From: Nocardioides turkmenicus
Lineage (GTDB): Bacteria; Actinomycetota; Actinomycetes; Propionibacteriales; Nocardioidaceae
Direction of reading: 5' to 3'
Length of the DNA: 64,000 nucleotides
Assembly (NCBI RefSeq): GCF_011045035.1
Contig: NZ_JAALAA010000008.1
Location: forward strand, 124,001-188,000
Part shown: positions 46,887 to 55,753 of the stretch, piece by piece
Position numbering within the stretch: the first letter of the stretch is position 1
How the letters are laid out: every line of letters starts with the position of its first letter
Made by a program: the position numbers and the translations under genes
The notes under the pieces: generated by a model
Databases searched by the model: none
Told to the model about the DNA's origin: nothing
What the model saw: the letters and a program-made list of their open reading frames with translations, nothing else

Positions 46887-48611
46887 ATGAGCGACAACCG
46901 GTTTCAGGCCAAGCGCGCCACCCGGACCGAGATCCCCCGGCCCAAGAAGGGCGAGGGTCAGTGGGCTCTCGGCTACACCGAGCCGCTGAACAAGAACGAG
47001 GAGTCGAAGAAGAACGACGACCCGCTCAACGTTCGCGACCGGATCCTCTACACCTACTCCAAGCGCGGGTTCGACTCGATCGACCCGGCGGACATGCGCG
47101 GCCGCTTCCGCTGGTTCGGCCTCTACACCCAGCGCAAGCCCGGGATCGACGGCGGCAAGACGGCGATCCTCGAGGAAGAGGAGCTCGACGACCGCTACTT
47201 CATGATGCGGGTCCGCTCCGACGGCAAGCTGCTCTCCTCCGCTGCGGTGCGCACGCTCGGTCAGATCGGCATCGACTTCGCCCGGAACACGGCCGACATC
47301 ACCGACCGCGAGAACATCCAGTACCACTGGATCGAGATCGAGAACGTCCCGGAGATCTGGTCGCGCCTGGAGGAGGTCGGGCTGCACTCGACCGAGGCCT
47401 GCGGTGACTCGCCGCGCCCGTTCCTCGGCTCCCCTGTCGCCGGCGTCGCCGCCGACGAGATCATCGACGGCACCTCGGCGCTGCGCGAGATCGAGTCGCG
47501 CTACCTGGGCGACCCGGCCTTCTCGAACTTCCCGCGCAAGTTCAAGACTGCGCTGACCGGCCACCCGTCGCACGACGTGGCGCCCGAGATCAACGACGTC
47601 GCCTTCGTCGGCACCGTCCACCCCGAGCACGGTCCCGGCTTCGACGTCTGGGTCGGCGGTGGTCTCTCCACCAACCCGCGCCTGGCCGAGAAGCTCGGCG
47701 TGTGGGTGCCACTCGAGGAGGTCGCCGACGTGTGGGCCGGCGTCGCCGGCATCTTCCGCGACTACGGCTACCGCCGGCTGCGCTCGCGGGCGCGCCTGAA
47801 GTTCCTGGTCGCCGACTGGGGCAAGGAGAAGTTCCGCGAGGTGCTCGAGAACGAGTACCTCGACCGTGAGCTGATCTCCAACCCCTCCCCCGAGTCGCCG
47901 CTGGGCCATCGCGACCACGTCGGCATACACGACCAGAAGGACGGCAAGAAGTACGTCGGGGTCGCCCCGATCGCCGGCCGCATCTCCGGCACCCACCTGG
48001 TCGAGCTCGCCGACGTCATGGAGAGGTTCGCCGTCGAGGGCGCCCGGCTCACGCCGTACCAGAAGATCGTGCTGATCGGGGTCTCGCCCGAGGTCGTCGA
48101 GGACCTGGTCACCGCGCTGGACGCGATCGGCTTCTCGGCCCGGCCCTCCAACTGGCGCCAGAACACGATGGCCTGCACCGGCATCGAGTTCTGCAAGCTC
48201 GCGATCGTCGACACCAAGGACCGCGCCCGCGACCTGATCGCCTCGCTCGAGTCGCGGTTCCCCGAGCTCGACGCCTCCATCACCGTCAACGTCAACGGCT
48301 GCCCCAACGCCTGCGCCCGCACCCAGGTCGCCGACATCGGGCTCAAGGGCCAGCTCGTCCTCGACGACGACGGCAACCAGGTCGAGGGCTTCCAGGTCCA
48401 CCTCGGCGGCGCGACCGGGCTGACCGCCAACTTCGGCCGCAAGCTGCGGGCCCACAAGGTCACCTCGGCCGGGCTCGACGACTACATCTCCGCGCTGGTG
48501 GTCAACTACCTGGCCGACCGGACCGAGGGCGAGACGTTCTCGGCCTGGACCGCGCGGGCCGACGAGGTGCTGCTGCGCGGCGAGAAGACCCTGAGTGAGG
48601 TGCCCGCATGA
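46887..48611 (+). CDS. sir: Ferredoxin-dependent sulfite reductase (nitrite/sulfite reductase family)
   Basis: Six-electron reduction of sulfite to sulfide with siroheme and a [4Fe-4S] cluster. Cluster and siroheme ligands are Cys430, Cys436, Cys472 and Cys476 (ACTGIEFCK and NGCPNACAR). Paired half-domains are seen at about 85-330 and 340-560. LYTYSKRGFDSID and TEACGDSPRPF correspond to the Tyr and Cys regions that form a covalent cross-link near the active site in mycobacterial NirA. 574 residues. Start ATG 46887. The open frame upstream runs through the leader region and is not used. The ATG of the next gene overlaps the stop by 4 bases. Confidence 0.93.
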   Translation: MSDNRFQAKRATRTEIPRPKKGEGQWALGYTEPLNKNEESKKNDDPLNVRDRILYTYSKRGFDSIDPADMRGRFRWFGLYTQRKPGIDGGKTAILEEEELDDRYFMMRVRSDGKLLSSAAVRTLGQIGIDFARNTADITDRENIQYHWIEIENVPEIWSRLEEVGLHSTEACGDSPRPFLGSPVAGVAADEIIDGTSALREIESRYLGDPAFSNFPRKFKTALTGHPSHDVAPEINDVAFVGTVHPEHGPGFDVWVGGGLSTNPRLAEKLGVWVPLEEVADVWAGVAGIFRDYGYRRLRSRARLKFLVADWGKEKFREVLENEYLDRELISNPSPESPLGHRDHVGIHDQKDGKKYVGVAPIAGRISGTHLVELADVMERFAVEGARLTPYQKIVLIGVSPEVVEDLVTALDAIGFSARPSNWRQNTMACTGIEFCKLAIVDTKDRARDLIASLESRFPELDASITVNVNGCPNACARTQVADIGLKGQLVLDDDGNQVEGFQVHLGGATGLTANFGRKLRAHKVTSAGLDDYISALVVNYLADRTEGETFSAWTARADEVLLRGEKTLSEVPA

Positions 48612-48778
48612 GCTCTCGAGCAGGTACGCCGTTCCATTGCCCCTTCTGCGGCGAGACCGACCTGTGGCCGCACGAGGCGGCGCACGGGTCCTGGGAGTGC
48701 CGCGCCTGCCTGCGGGCCTTCCAGCTGAAGTCGTTGGGACAGATCTCTCGGACCGTCACCAAGGAGGCTCACGGATGA
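48608..48778 (+). CDS. Small zinc-ribbon protein between sulfite reductase and APS reductase genes
   Basis: 56 residues: MSSRAGTPFHCPFCGETDLW, then SWECRACLRAFQLKSLGQIS. Two CxxC pairs (residues 11 and 14, 31 and 34) make a treble-clef or rubredoxin-like metal knuckle. It overlaps the gene before (ATGA) and the gene after (ATGA), so all three are translationally coupled. A comparable small protein lies between sir and cysH in Streptomyces. It may shuttle electrons or stabilise one of the two enzymes, but no function is established. Confidence 0.85.
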   Translation: MSSRAGTPFHCPFCGETDLWPHEAAHGSWECRACLRAFQLKSLGQISRTVTKEAHG

Positions 48779-49518
48779 GCGTCAGCACAGCAGCCGCCCG
48801 GGCCAACCGCGCGGTGGACACCGAGGGACGTACGCCCGAGGAGCTGCGCGAGATCGTCTCCCACTGGGGAGCCGAGCTCGAGCTCGCTCCGGCCGAGACG
48901 ATCATCGAGTGGGCCGCCGCCACCTTCGGCGAGCGGTTCGCGATCACGTCCTCGATGGGTGACGCGGTCCTCGCGCATCTTGCCTCGAAGGTCGTACCCG
49001 GGATCGACGTGGTCTTCCTCGACACCGGCTACCACTTCATCGAGACGATCGGCACCCGTGACGCCGTCGCGGCGACGATGCCGGTCAACCTGCTGACGAT
49101 CACGCCCGTGCAGAGCGTCGCCGAGCAGGACGCGGAGTACGGCAAGGACCTCTACCGGACCGACCCCGACCTGTGCTGCGCACTGCGCAAGGTCAAGCCC
49201 CTGGCCGACTCGCTCGCCTCCTACGACGCCTGGGCCACCGGCCTGCGCCGCGCGGAGACGAAGAACCGGGTCATCGCCCCGGTCATCGGCTGGGACGCCA
49301 AGCGCCAGAAGGTCAAGGTCTCGCCGATGGCGCGATGGTCCGACGAGCAGGTCGAGCGATATATCGAGGACAACGGAGTGCTCGTGAACCCGCTCGTCTA
49401 TGACGGGTATCCCTCGATCGGCTGCGCGCCGTGCACCCGCCGGGTCGCCCCCGGTGAGGACCCGCGCAGCGGGCGATGGGCCGGCACCGGCAAGACCGAG
49501 TGCGGCATCCACGCCTGA
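48775..49518 (+). CDS. cysH: Adenylyl-sulfate (APS) reductase, assimilatory
   Basis: Reduces APS to sulfite. The [4Fe-4S] ligands Cys134-Cys135 (LCCALRKVKPL) and Cys217-Cys220 (GCAPCTRRV) distinguish APS from PAPS reductases. The catalytic Cys243 lies in the C-terminal ECGIHA. The PAPS-reductase-like N-domain has ITSSMGDAVLAHLASKV and FLDTGYHF. 247 residues. Start ATG 48775, with AAGGAGG 7 bases upstream inside the preceding gene. cysD/cysN (ATP sulfurylase) are not in this window. Confidence 0.94.
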   Translation: MSVSTAAARANRAVDTEGRTPEELREIVSHWGAELELAPAETIIEWAAATFGERFAITSSMGDAVLAHLASKVVPGIDVVFLDTGYHFIETIGTRDAVAATMPVNLLTITPVQSVAEQDAEYGKDLYRTDPDLCCALRKVKPLADSLASYDAWATGLRRAETKNRVIAPVIGWDAKRQKVKVSPMARWSDEQVERYIEDNGVLVNPLVYDGYPSIGCAPCTRRVAPGEDPRSGRWAGTGKTECGIHA

Positions 49519-49573
49519 TCCGCTCCACCACAGACTTTCCGACTTTCCCTGCAACACCCGAAGGATGAAGACA

Positions 49574-50317
49574 ATGGCAGCTCCCGCTCTGGTAGCCCTG
49601 GCTCACGGCAGCCGCGATCCGCAGTCCGCCGCGACCATCAACGCCCTCGTTGCCGAGGTACGCGCCCTGCGCCCCGACCTCCGCATCGAAGCCGCCTTCC
49701 TCGACCACTCCCGGCCGCGTTTCCAGGCCGTCATCGACAAGCTCGTCAAGGCCGGCCACGACGAGATCGTCGTCGTGCCGCTCCTGCTGACCGAGGCGTT
49801 CCACGCCCGTGTCGACGTACCCTCGGTCATCGCCGAGGCCACCGCCCGCCACGCCGGCCTGCGGATCCACACCAGCGCGATCCTCGGCCTCGAGAGCGTC
49901 TTCCTGCAGGTGCTCGACGAGCGCCTGCGGGCCTCCCTGAAGGCCGCCCGGGTCCGCGAGCTCGACGCGCTGGTCCTGGCCGCCGCAGGCTCCTCGGACT
50001 CGCTGGCCAACCAGTCCGTCGCCCGGCTGGCCCGGATCTGGGGTGCCCACCACAAGCTGCCGGTCGTGGCTGCGTACGCCTCGGCCGCTCCGCCCGCGAC
50101 CGGCGAGGCCGTCCGTGCCTTCCGTGCCGAGGGCCGCCGCCACATCGCCGTCGGCATGCTCTTCCTGGCTCCCGGGCAGCTGCCCGACCGCGCCAAGGAG
50201 CTGGCTCTCGAGGCCGGCGCCGTCGCGGTCAGCGACCCGATGGGCGCCCACCCCGAGGTGGCGCGCACCATCCTGGCTCGCTACGCCGTGGGCGCGGTCG
50301 AGCTCGTCCCGGTCTGA
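49574..50317 (+). CDS. Sirohydrochlorin chelatase (CbiX/SirB type)
   Basis: Inserts iron (or cobalt) into sirohydrochlorin, here probably to make siroheme for the sulfite reductase encoded upstream. LVALAHGSRDPQSAATINAL carries the metal-binding His near residue 10, and HDEIVVVPLLLTEAFHARVDVP carries a second. A second similar half (DALVLAAAGSSDSLANQSVA, VGMLFLAPGQLPDRA) gives the two-domain form. 247 residues. ATG 49574 is favoured over ATG 49565 because GAAGGA sits 9 bases before it. Confidence 0.88.
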   Translation: MAAPALVALAHGSRDPQSAATINALVAEVRALRPDLRIEAAFLDHSRPRFQAVIDKLVKAGHDEIVVVPLLLTEAFHARVDVPSVIAEATARHAGLRIHTSAILGLESVFLQVLDERLRASLKAARVRELDALVLAAAGSSDSLANQSVARLARIWGAHHKLPVVAAYASAAPPATGEAVRAFRAEGRRHIAVGMLFLAPGQLPDRAKELALEAGAVAVSDPMGAHPEVARTILARYAVGAVELVPV

Positions 50318-50336
50318 TCGATCCCGCCGAATAGGT

Positions 50337-50376
50337 AGTTGTGGGCGACGAAACTGTGGTTTCGCCGCCCACAACT
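50337..50376 (+). terminator. Hairpin terminator after the sulfur operon
   Basis: AGTTGTGGGCG and CGAAAC pair with GTTTCG and CGCCCACAACT, with a single mismatch and a 4-base loop, 20 bases after the chelatase stop. The right arm continues into degenerate copies of the same 21-base unit (to about 50410). Confidence 0.75.
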
Positions 50377-50410
50377 GCATTCTCGGCCGCCAGAACTGCG
50401 GTCTCGGCCG
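50377..50410. repeat. Degenerate copies of the terminator arm
   Basis: TTCTCGGCCGCCAGAACTGC and then GTCTCGGCCG repeat the pattern of the hairpin's right arm (GTTTCGCCGCCCACAACTGC), giving a short tandem series before the DUF3037 stop. Confidence 0.5.
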
Positions 50411-50821
50411 TCAGGCGATCTGGTGGCTGAAGATGCGGTCGAGCTCGGCGGCGGCGTCGGTGGTCACCCCGCCGTGGACGGGGCCGGGCTGCAGGACGGT
50501 GCTCTTCGGGGCCTTGAGGAGGCCGAAGCGGGCCGACTCGTTGTCGGAGAGTGCCCGGTTGCCGTACGCCGTGGCGCGGATCCCCGCGCCGAAGCCGGCG
50601 TGGGCGGCACCGGCGCAGATCAGGTCCACCGACTCCAGCGCGGCCCGGACGAGGGACAGGTCGAGACCGGGGGCGAAGGTCGCCAGGCGCTGCTCGTCGA
50701 GCGTCCACCGCGCGGCGAGGAACTTCTGCTCGGGGCAGTAGAGGACGACCCCGACGTTGAGGAACTCCTCGCGCTCGGGGCGAGGTACGCAGCGGAGCAC
50801 GACGTACTGGTAGGCGTCCAT
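50411..50821 (-). CDS. DUF3037 family protein
   Basis: 136 residues. MDAYQYVVLRCVPRPEREEF, LNVGVVLYCPEQKFLAARW and the tail GGVTTDAAAELDRIFSHQIA match DUF3037, which is usually encoded just after a HipA-like kinase gene. Its function is unknown. The ATG shares one base with the stop of the HipA-like gene. The start at 50821 is preferred over 50857, which overlaps that gene. Confidence 0.8.
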   Translation of the reverse strand: MDAYQYVVLRCVPRPEREEFLNVGVVLYCPEQKFLAARWTLDEQRLATFAPGLDLSLVRAALESVDLICAGAAHAGFGAGIRATAYGNRALSDNESARFGLLKAPKSTVLQPGPVHGGVTTDAAAELDRIFSHQIA

Positions 50822-51603
50822 CACGCCTCCTGTGCGGACTCGGCGGCGGGCAGCCACGGACGACCGCCGTCAAGGCGGGCCCGGAGGAACGCGACGTAGC
50901 GCTCGCGCAGCGACTCCGGGGTGTCGTAGCCGGGGACGGGTTCGAGCCACTCGTCGGGTACGTCGGCGAGCACCTTCTCCAGCACCGCGTCGTCCAGACG
51001 CGCGGCGAGGTCGTCGTTCTGGTCGAGCGCCTCGCCGGCGAAGCCACGCAGGATGTGCTCGGAGGTGTCGAAGGGCTGCGCCGCGTAGCGCGCCGGGTCG
51101 CCGCCTCCGCCGGGCCAGACGTGGTGGAAGTAGAGCGAGGCGCCGTGGTCGATGACGTAGAGCGCACCGTTCCACAGCAGCATGTTGGGGTTGCGCCAGG
51201 AGCGGTCGACGTTGGCGATCAGCGCGTCCAGCCACAGGATCCGCCCCGCCAGCGCGGGGTCGGGCGCATAGGCGGCGTCATAGCCGAACGCCCCGGCCAG
51301 GAAGTCGATGCCGAGGTTGTGCCCGGCGCTCGCGTTGAGGAGGTCCTGCACCTCCTCGTCGGCCTCGTAGCGGGCGATCTCGGGGTCGAGGTCGAGCACC
51401 ACCTGGTCCGGGGTCGGGATGTCGAGCGCCCGGCACAGGCCGGTGACGATCACCTCCGCGACCAGCACCCGCAGCCCCTGTCCGGCGCCGCGGAACTTGC
51501 AGACATAGGTGCCGAGGTCGTCGGCCTCCACGATCCCGGGCAGGCTGCCGCCCTCCCGGAGCGGGGTGACATATCTGGTCACCCGCACCGTCTCCAGACT
51601 CAC
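50821..51603 (-). CDS. HipA-like kinase-fold protein
   Basis: 260 residues. GTYVCKFRGAGQG contains the nucleotide-binding Lys near 31. NVDRSWRNPNMLLWNGALYV corresponds to the catalytic loop (Asp and Asn), and IDHGASLYF to the metal-binding Asp (DHG in place of DFG). The HipA N-terminal subdomain and an HipB partner are missing. This stand-alone form is linked to DUF3037 in many genomes and has no established substrate. Its GTG overlaps the PPK2 stop (GTGA). Confidence 0.8.
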   Translation of the reverse strand: MSLETVRVTRYVTPLREGGSLPGIVEADDLGTYVCKFRGAGQGLRVLVAEVIVTGLCRALDIPTPDQVVLDLDPEIARYEADEEVQDLLNASAGHNLGIDFLAGAFGYDAAYAPDPALAGRILWLDALIANVDRSWRNPNMLLWNGALYVIDHGASLYFHHVWPGGGGDPARYAAQPFDTSEHILRGFAGEALDQNDDLAARLDDAVLEKVLADVPDEWLEPVPGYDTPESLRERYVAFLRARLDGGRPWLPAAESAQEA

Positions 51604-52442
51604 GAGATGGTGTCCTCTTCCAGTCGTCTCTTCTCCTCGGCGATGTCGAAGCTGGGCGCGGGCCAGTCGAGATCGAGGCGGTCCAGGGTCTCCAGGAGCA
51701 GCTCGCCGATGGCCAGGTTGCGATACCACTTCTTGTCGCTCGGCACGAGGTACCACGGAGCGTACTCGGTGTTGGTGCGCTCCAGCGCAATCTCGTACGC
51801 CTCCCGGTAGCTGTCCCACAGCTGGCGCTCGTCCACGTCGCCGCGGTTGTACTTCCAGTGCTTCGTCGGGTCCTCGAGCCGGGCCATCAGCCGCTTCTTC
51901 TGCTCCTTGGGCGAGATGTGCAGCATGCACTTGAGGATGACGGTGCCGTCGTCGGCCAACTGTTTCTCGAAGTGGTTGATCGCGCCGTAGCGCCGCTCGA
52001 TCTCCACGGGCGTGGCGAGCTCGCGGACGCGGCCGATCAGCACGTCCTCGTAGTGGGAGCGGTCGAAGACTCCGAGGTAACCGGGCTCCGGCACGGCCTT
52101 CTCGATCCGCCACAGGAAGTCGTGGGACAGCTCCTCGTCGGTCGGCGCCTTGAAGCTGGTGATCTTCACGCCCACCGGGTCGACCAGCCCGACGGTGTGT
52201 TTGAGCACGCCGCCCTTGCCGGAGGTGTCCATCCCCTGCAGGACGAGCAGCACCCGCCTGGGGTCGTCGGTCTCCTTCGACGCGAACAGCTTGGTCTGCA
52301 GCTCGAGCAGCATCGGGCCGAGCTCGGCGAGCACCTGCTTGCCGGTCTCCTTGTCCGCGCCGACGCCGGGGGCGGAGTTGGTGTCGTACTTCCGCAGGTC
52401 CACCGGTCCGGCAGGCAGCCGCAGCTCGTCGAGAAGGCTCAT
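51600..52442 (-). CDS. ppk2: Polyphosphate kinase 2 family protein
   Basis: Uses polyphosphate to phosphorylate nucleoside mono- or diphosphates. Walker A LVLQGMDTSGKGG (about 66-78), lid region with RIEKAVPEPGYLGVFDRSHY and Walker B FDRSHYEDVL. 280 residues, a single PPK2 domain, which suits class I or III. First gene of the PPK2-HipA-like-DUF3037 operon, with 4- and 1-base overlaps. The operon may link energy or polyphosphate status to the kinase-like protein (inference). Confidence 0.92.
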   Translation of the reverse strand: MSLLDELRLPAGPVDLRKYDTNSAPGVGADKETGKQVLAELGPMLLELQTKLFASKETDDPRRVLLVLQGMDTSGKGGVLKHTVGLVDPVGVKITSFKAPTDEELSHDFLWRIEKAVPEPGYLGVFDRSHYEDVLIGRVRELATPVEIERRYGAINHFEKQLADDGTVILKCMLHISPKEQKKRLMARLEDPTKHWKYNRGDVDERQLWDSYREAYEIALERTNTEYAPWYLVPSDKKWYRNLAIGELLLETLDRLDLDWPAPSFDIAEEKRRLEEDTIS

Positions 52443-52482
52443 GTCCCGACGATAGGCCCGCGACCGGGGTCAGCGGAGCGGC

Positions 52483-53178
52483 TCACCCGAGAACGCGGCG
52501 CAGATCCAGCGAGCAGCCGACCATCGTGGTCGTCGAGCCGTCGGGCTGCGGCTCGTCGAACCAGGTGCCCTGCTCGAACCCCACCTTGGCGAGCATCCGC
52601 AGCGAGGCCGCGTTGCGGTGGTCAGGGGCCGCGAAGCAGGCCGTCGCGCCGGGGTAGCGACGCGGGATCGAGGTGAGCCAGACCCAGGCCATCCGCGGCC
52701 CGATGCCGCGGCCGACGAAGGCCGGCTCCCCGATGGCGTAGTCGAAGCCGATCGCGTCCGGGTCGGGGGTGAGCAGGGCGTACTCGGGCTCGTCGCTGAT
52801 CCGGTAGTCCTGGCAGAAGCCGACCGAGCGCCCGTTGACCTCGATCACCCAGAAGGTCACCGGCGTCTTGCCGTCGATGTCCGGCCCGTAGTTCTCCGCG
52901 ACCCACTCGGGTGTCGGCTCGCCGTCGACCGCGTACCACCGGTGGACGTGCTCGGCGTTGAGCCACCGGATGAGGTGTGGAAGGTCGCCACGCGTCATCG
53001 GCCGCAGGGCCACCACTGGCATCGGGTCGGAGGAGAACTCCTTCACCTCGCCGGAGAGGTCCACAGCGTACGCGGGTCGCCCGGCGATCCTGGTCGCCGC
53101 CGCTGCCCAGCTCTCCCCCGGGCGCGTCACGCCACCGAGACGCTGTGTCCCGGTGTGGACGGCGACCGGCGTGAACAT
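52483..53178 (-). CDS. GNAT acetyltransferase, AAC(6')/IucB-like
   Basis: 231 residues from ATG 53178. The GNAT domain begins at VALRPMTRGDLPHLIRWLNA (about 55) and includes HRWYAVDGEPTPEWVAENYG, FVGRGIGPRMAWVWLTSIPR and DHRNAASLRMLAKVGFEQG, which resembles aminoglycoside 6'-N-acetyltransferases and siderophore acyltransferases. The N-terminal 52 residues (GGVTRPGESWAAAATRIAGR) keep coding-like codon use, so the longer start is kept. A start at MPVVALRP (53022) would give 179 residues, the usual family length. Resistance function is not implied. Confidence 0.75.
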   Translation of the reverse strand: MFTPVAVHTGTQRLGGVTRPGESWAAAATRIAGRPAYAVDLSGEVKEFSSDPMPVVALRPMTRGDLPHLIRWLNAEHVHRWYAVDGEPTPEWVAENYGPDIDGKTPVTFWVIEVNGRSVGFCQDYRISDEPEYALLTPDPDAIGFDYAIGEPAFVGRGIGPRMAWVWLTSIPRRYPGATACFAAPDHRNAASLRMLAKVGFEQGTWFDEPQPDGSTTTMVGCSLDLRRVLG

Positions 53179-53203
53179 GCCCCCAGGCTAGCGGTGAGGG
53201 GAG

Positions 53204-53704
53204 TCAGTGGGCCTTGCCGCCGCGGCGGTCGACGAGCGGCGGCTGGGAGGACCACGGGAAGTCGATCCAGCGGTCGGTCTTCTTGTAGACGTAGTCGGCG
53301 TTGATCACCGTCCACGGCTTCTCGAAGATCACCGCGGTGCGAGCCTCGGCGACGTGGCCCTCGCAGAAGTCGTGGACGATCTCGAGGGTCTTGCCGGTGT
53401 CGGCGACGTCGTCGGCGATGAGCACCTTCATCCCGGTCAGGTCGACGGCGGCCGGGGTCGGCGGGAGCATGATCGGGACGTCGAGACGCTCGTTGACGCC
53501 GGTGTAGAACTCCACGTTGACCGCGGAGAGGTTCTTCACGTCGAGGGCGTAGCCGAGGCCCATCCCGAGGGCCAGGCCACCGCGGGCGATGGAGAGCACG
53601 ATGTCGGGCTCGTAGCCGCTGTCGACGACCTTCTGGGCGATCTCGCGCACCGCGGTGCCGAAGAGGTCGTAGGTCAGGATCTCGCGCTCTTGCTGCTCAC
53701 TCAC
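53204..53704 (-). CDS. Phosphoribosyltransferase
   Basis: 166 residues. The PRPP-binding loop is VLIADDVADTGKTL (about 94-107). DIVLSIARGGLALGMGLGYA and an aromatic C-terminal hood (DRWIDFPWSSQPP) match the xanthine/hypoxanthine-type phosphoribosyltransferases of actinobacteria. Purine salvage is likely, but the base is not determinable from sequence. The GTG start overlaps the recX stop by 4 bases, placing it at the end of the recA-recX transcript. Confidence 0.85.
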   Translation of the reverse strand: MSEQQEREILTYDLFGTAVREIAQKVVDSGYEPDIVLSIARGGLALGMGLGYALDVKNLSAVNVEFYTGVNERLDVPIMLPPTPAAVDLTGMKVLIADDVADTGKTLEIVHDFCEGHVAEARTAVIFEKPWTVINADYVYKKTDRWIDFPWSSQPPLVDRRGGKAH

Positions 53705-54438
53705 AGGTCGGATTCTGACACGAGACCGCCGGCGGCATCGTCATCGGCGAGCGAGAGCTCCTCGCGAACGATGCTGTAGGCCACACCGGCGCCGTATCCC
53801 TTGCGGGCGAGCATGCCGACCAGACGCCGGGTCTTGGTCTGGTCGTCGAAGCGCTCCAGGGAGCGCAGCTTGCGCCGGACCATCCGCCGGCCGGCCTCGC
53901 GCTCGTCCTCGGGGTCGATCTCGTCGAGCGCTTCGCGGGCCACCTCGTCGTCGATGCCCTTGCGGCGCAGCTCCTGGGCGAGCGCCCGTCGGGCCAGGCC
54001 CTTGCCGGGCTGTCGACTGGCGATCCAGGCCTTCGCGAAGGCCTCGTCGTCGATCAGGCCGACCTCCTCGAAGCGGTCCAGCAGCCGTGTCGCCAGCGCC
54101 GGCGGGACCTCCTTCTTCTCCAGCTTGTCGGCGAGCTCCTTGCGGCTGCGCGCCTGGCCGGTCAGGGCATCGAGGAGGATCTTGCGGGCGATCGCCTCGT
54201 GGTCGGGCTCGGGGTCGTTCTTGGGGTCGGCTGGGTCTGCCGGACGAGGTTTGCGCCGACGGGACTGTGTTGGCTTCGACACGGACTCGCTCGTCCCTCG
54301 CGAGTCCGGCTCAGCCGACGACGCGGCTCCGGCCCAGGCCTCGACACCGAGGGTCACGTCCCCCAGCCAGTCGGGCGCGGGTCGCTCGTCCACCCAGGGA
54401 TCCTGGGTGGACGAGCGGTCACGCTTGGACGAAGCCAC
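53701..54438 (-). CDS. recX: Regulatory protein RecX
   Basis: Modulates RecA filaments. Three-helix repeats are visible from about residue 80: ARKILLDALTGQARSRKELA, ATRLLDRFEEVGLIDDEAFA and RRALAQELRRKGIDDEVARE. The first 75 residues are a disordered, Pro/Arg-rich extension (SRRRKPRPADPADPKNDPEP). 245 residues, GTG start. It lies 13 bases after recA, as is normal. Confidence 0.93.
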   Translation of the reverse strand: MASSKRDRSSTQDPWVDERPAPDWLGDVTLGVEAWAGAASSAEPDSRGTSESVSKPTQSRRRKPRPADPADPKNDPEPDHEAIARKILLDALTGQARSRKELADKLEKKEVPPALATRLLDRFEEVGLIDDEAFAKAWIASRQPGKGLARRALAQELRRKGIDDEVAREALDEIDPEDEREAGRRMVRRKLRSLERFDDQTKTRRLVGMLARKGYGAGVAYSIVREELSLADDDAAGGLVSESDL

Positions 54439-54451
54439 GGATCAGACGGAC

Positions 54452-55501
<1,050 letters not shown>

Positions 55502-55697
55502 GTTCTTTCCTTCCTGAGGAGCAGATTTCTTGCCCCTGCCTGCCGCTTGTCCACGTGTCTTCGTCGTCATCAAGGCAGACGCTAGACGGGACCACCGACA
55601 GTTTCTGAACGGGACCCTCCGGCACGGTGTTTCACGACCGCATTTTCTGGGCCGATCACGAGATCACGGGCCAAGCTCCACCTAGCACACACACTAG

Positions 55698-55732
55698 CCC
55701 GAACAAGCGTTCGATGTGAACACTTGTTCGGG
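55698..55732. promoter_or_regulatory. Paired SOS boxes forming a larger inverted repeat upstream of recA
   Basis: CGAACAAGCGTTCG (55700-55713) fits the LexA consensus, and TGAACACTTGTTCG (55717-55730) is a near match. Together they form an inverted repeat with 10-base arms CCCGAACAAG and CTTGTTCGGG around 15 bases. The structure lies 22 bases beyond the DUF4396 stop, so the same hairpin could end that minus-strand transcript. Confidence 0.85.
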
Positions 55733-55753
55733 CGTGTCGGGGCCGCCAGACCG

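Noticed and set aside
52483..53178. Aminoglycoside resistance gene
   Set aside because: The GNAT domain resembles AAC(6') enzymes, but there is no mobile context or resistance neighbour, and IucB-like or other acyl transfer is equally likely.
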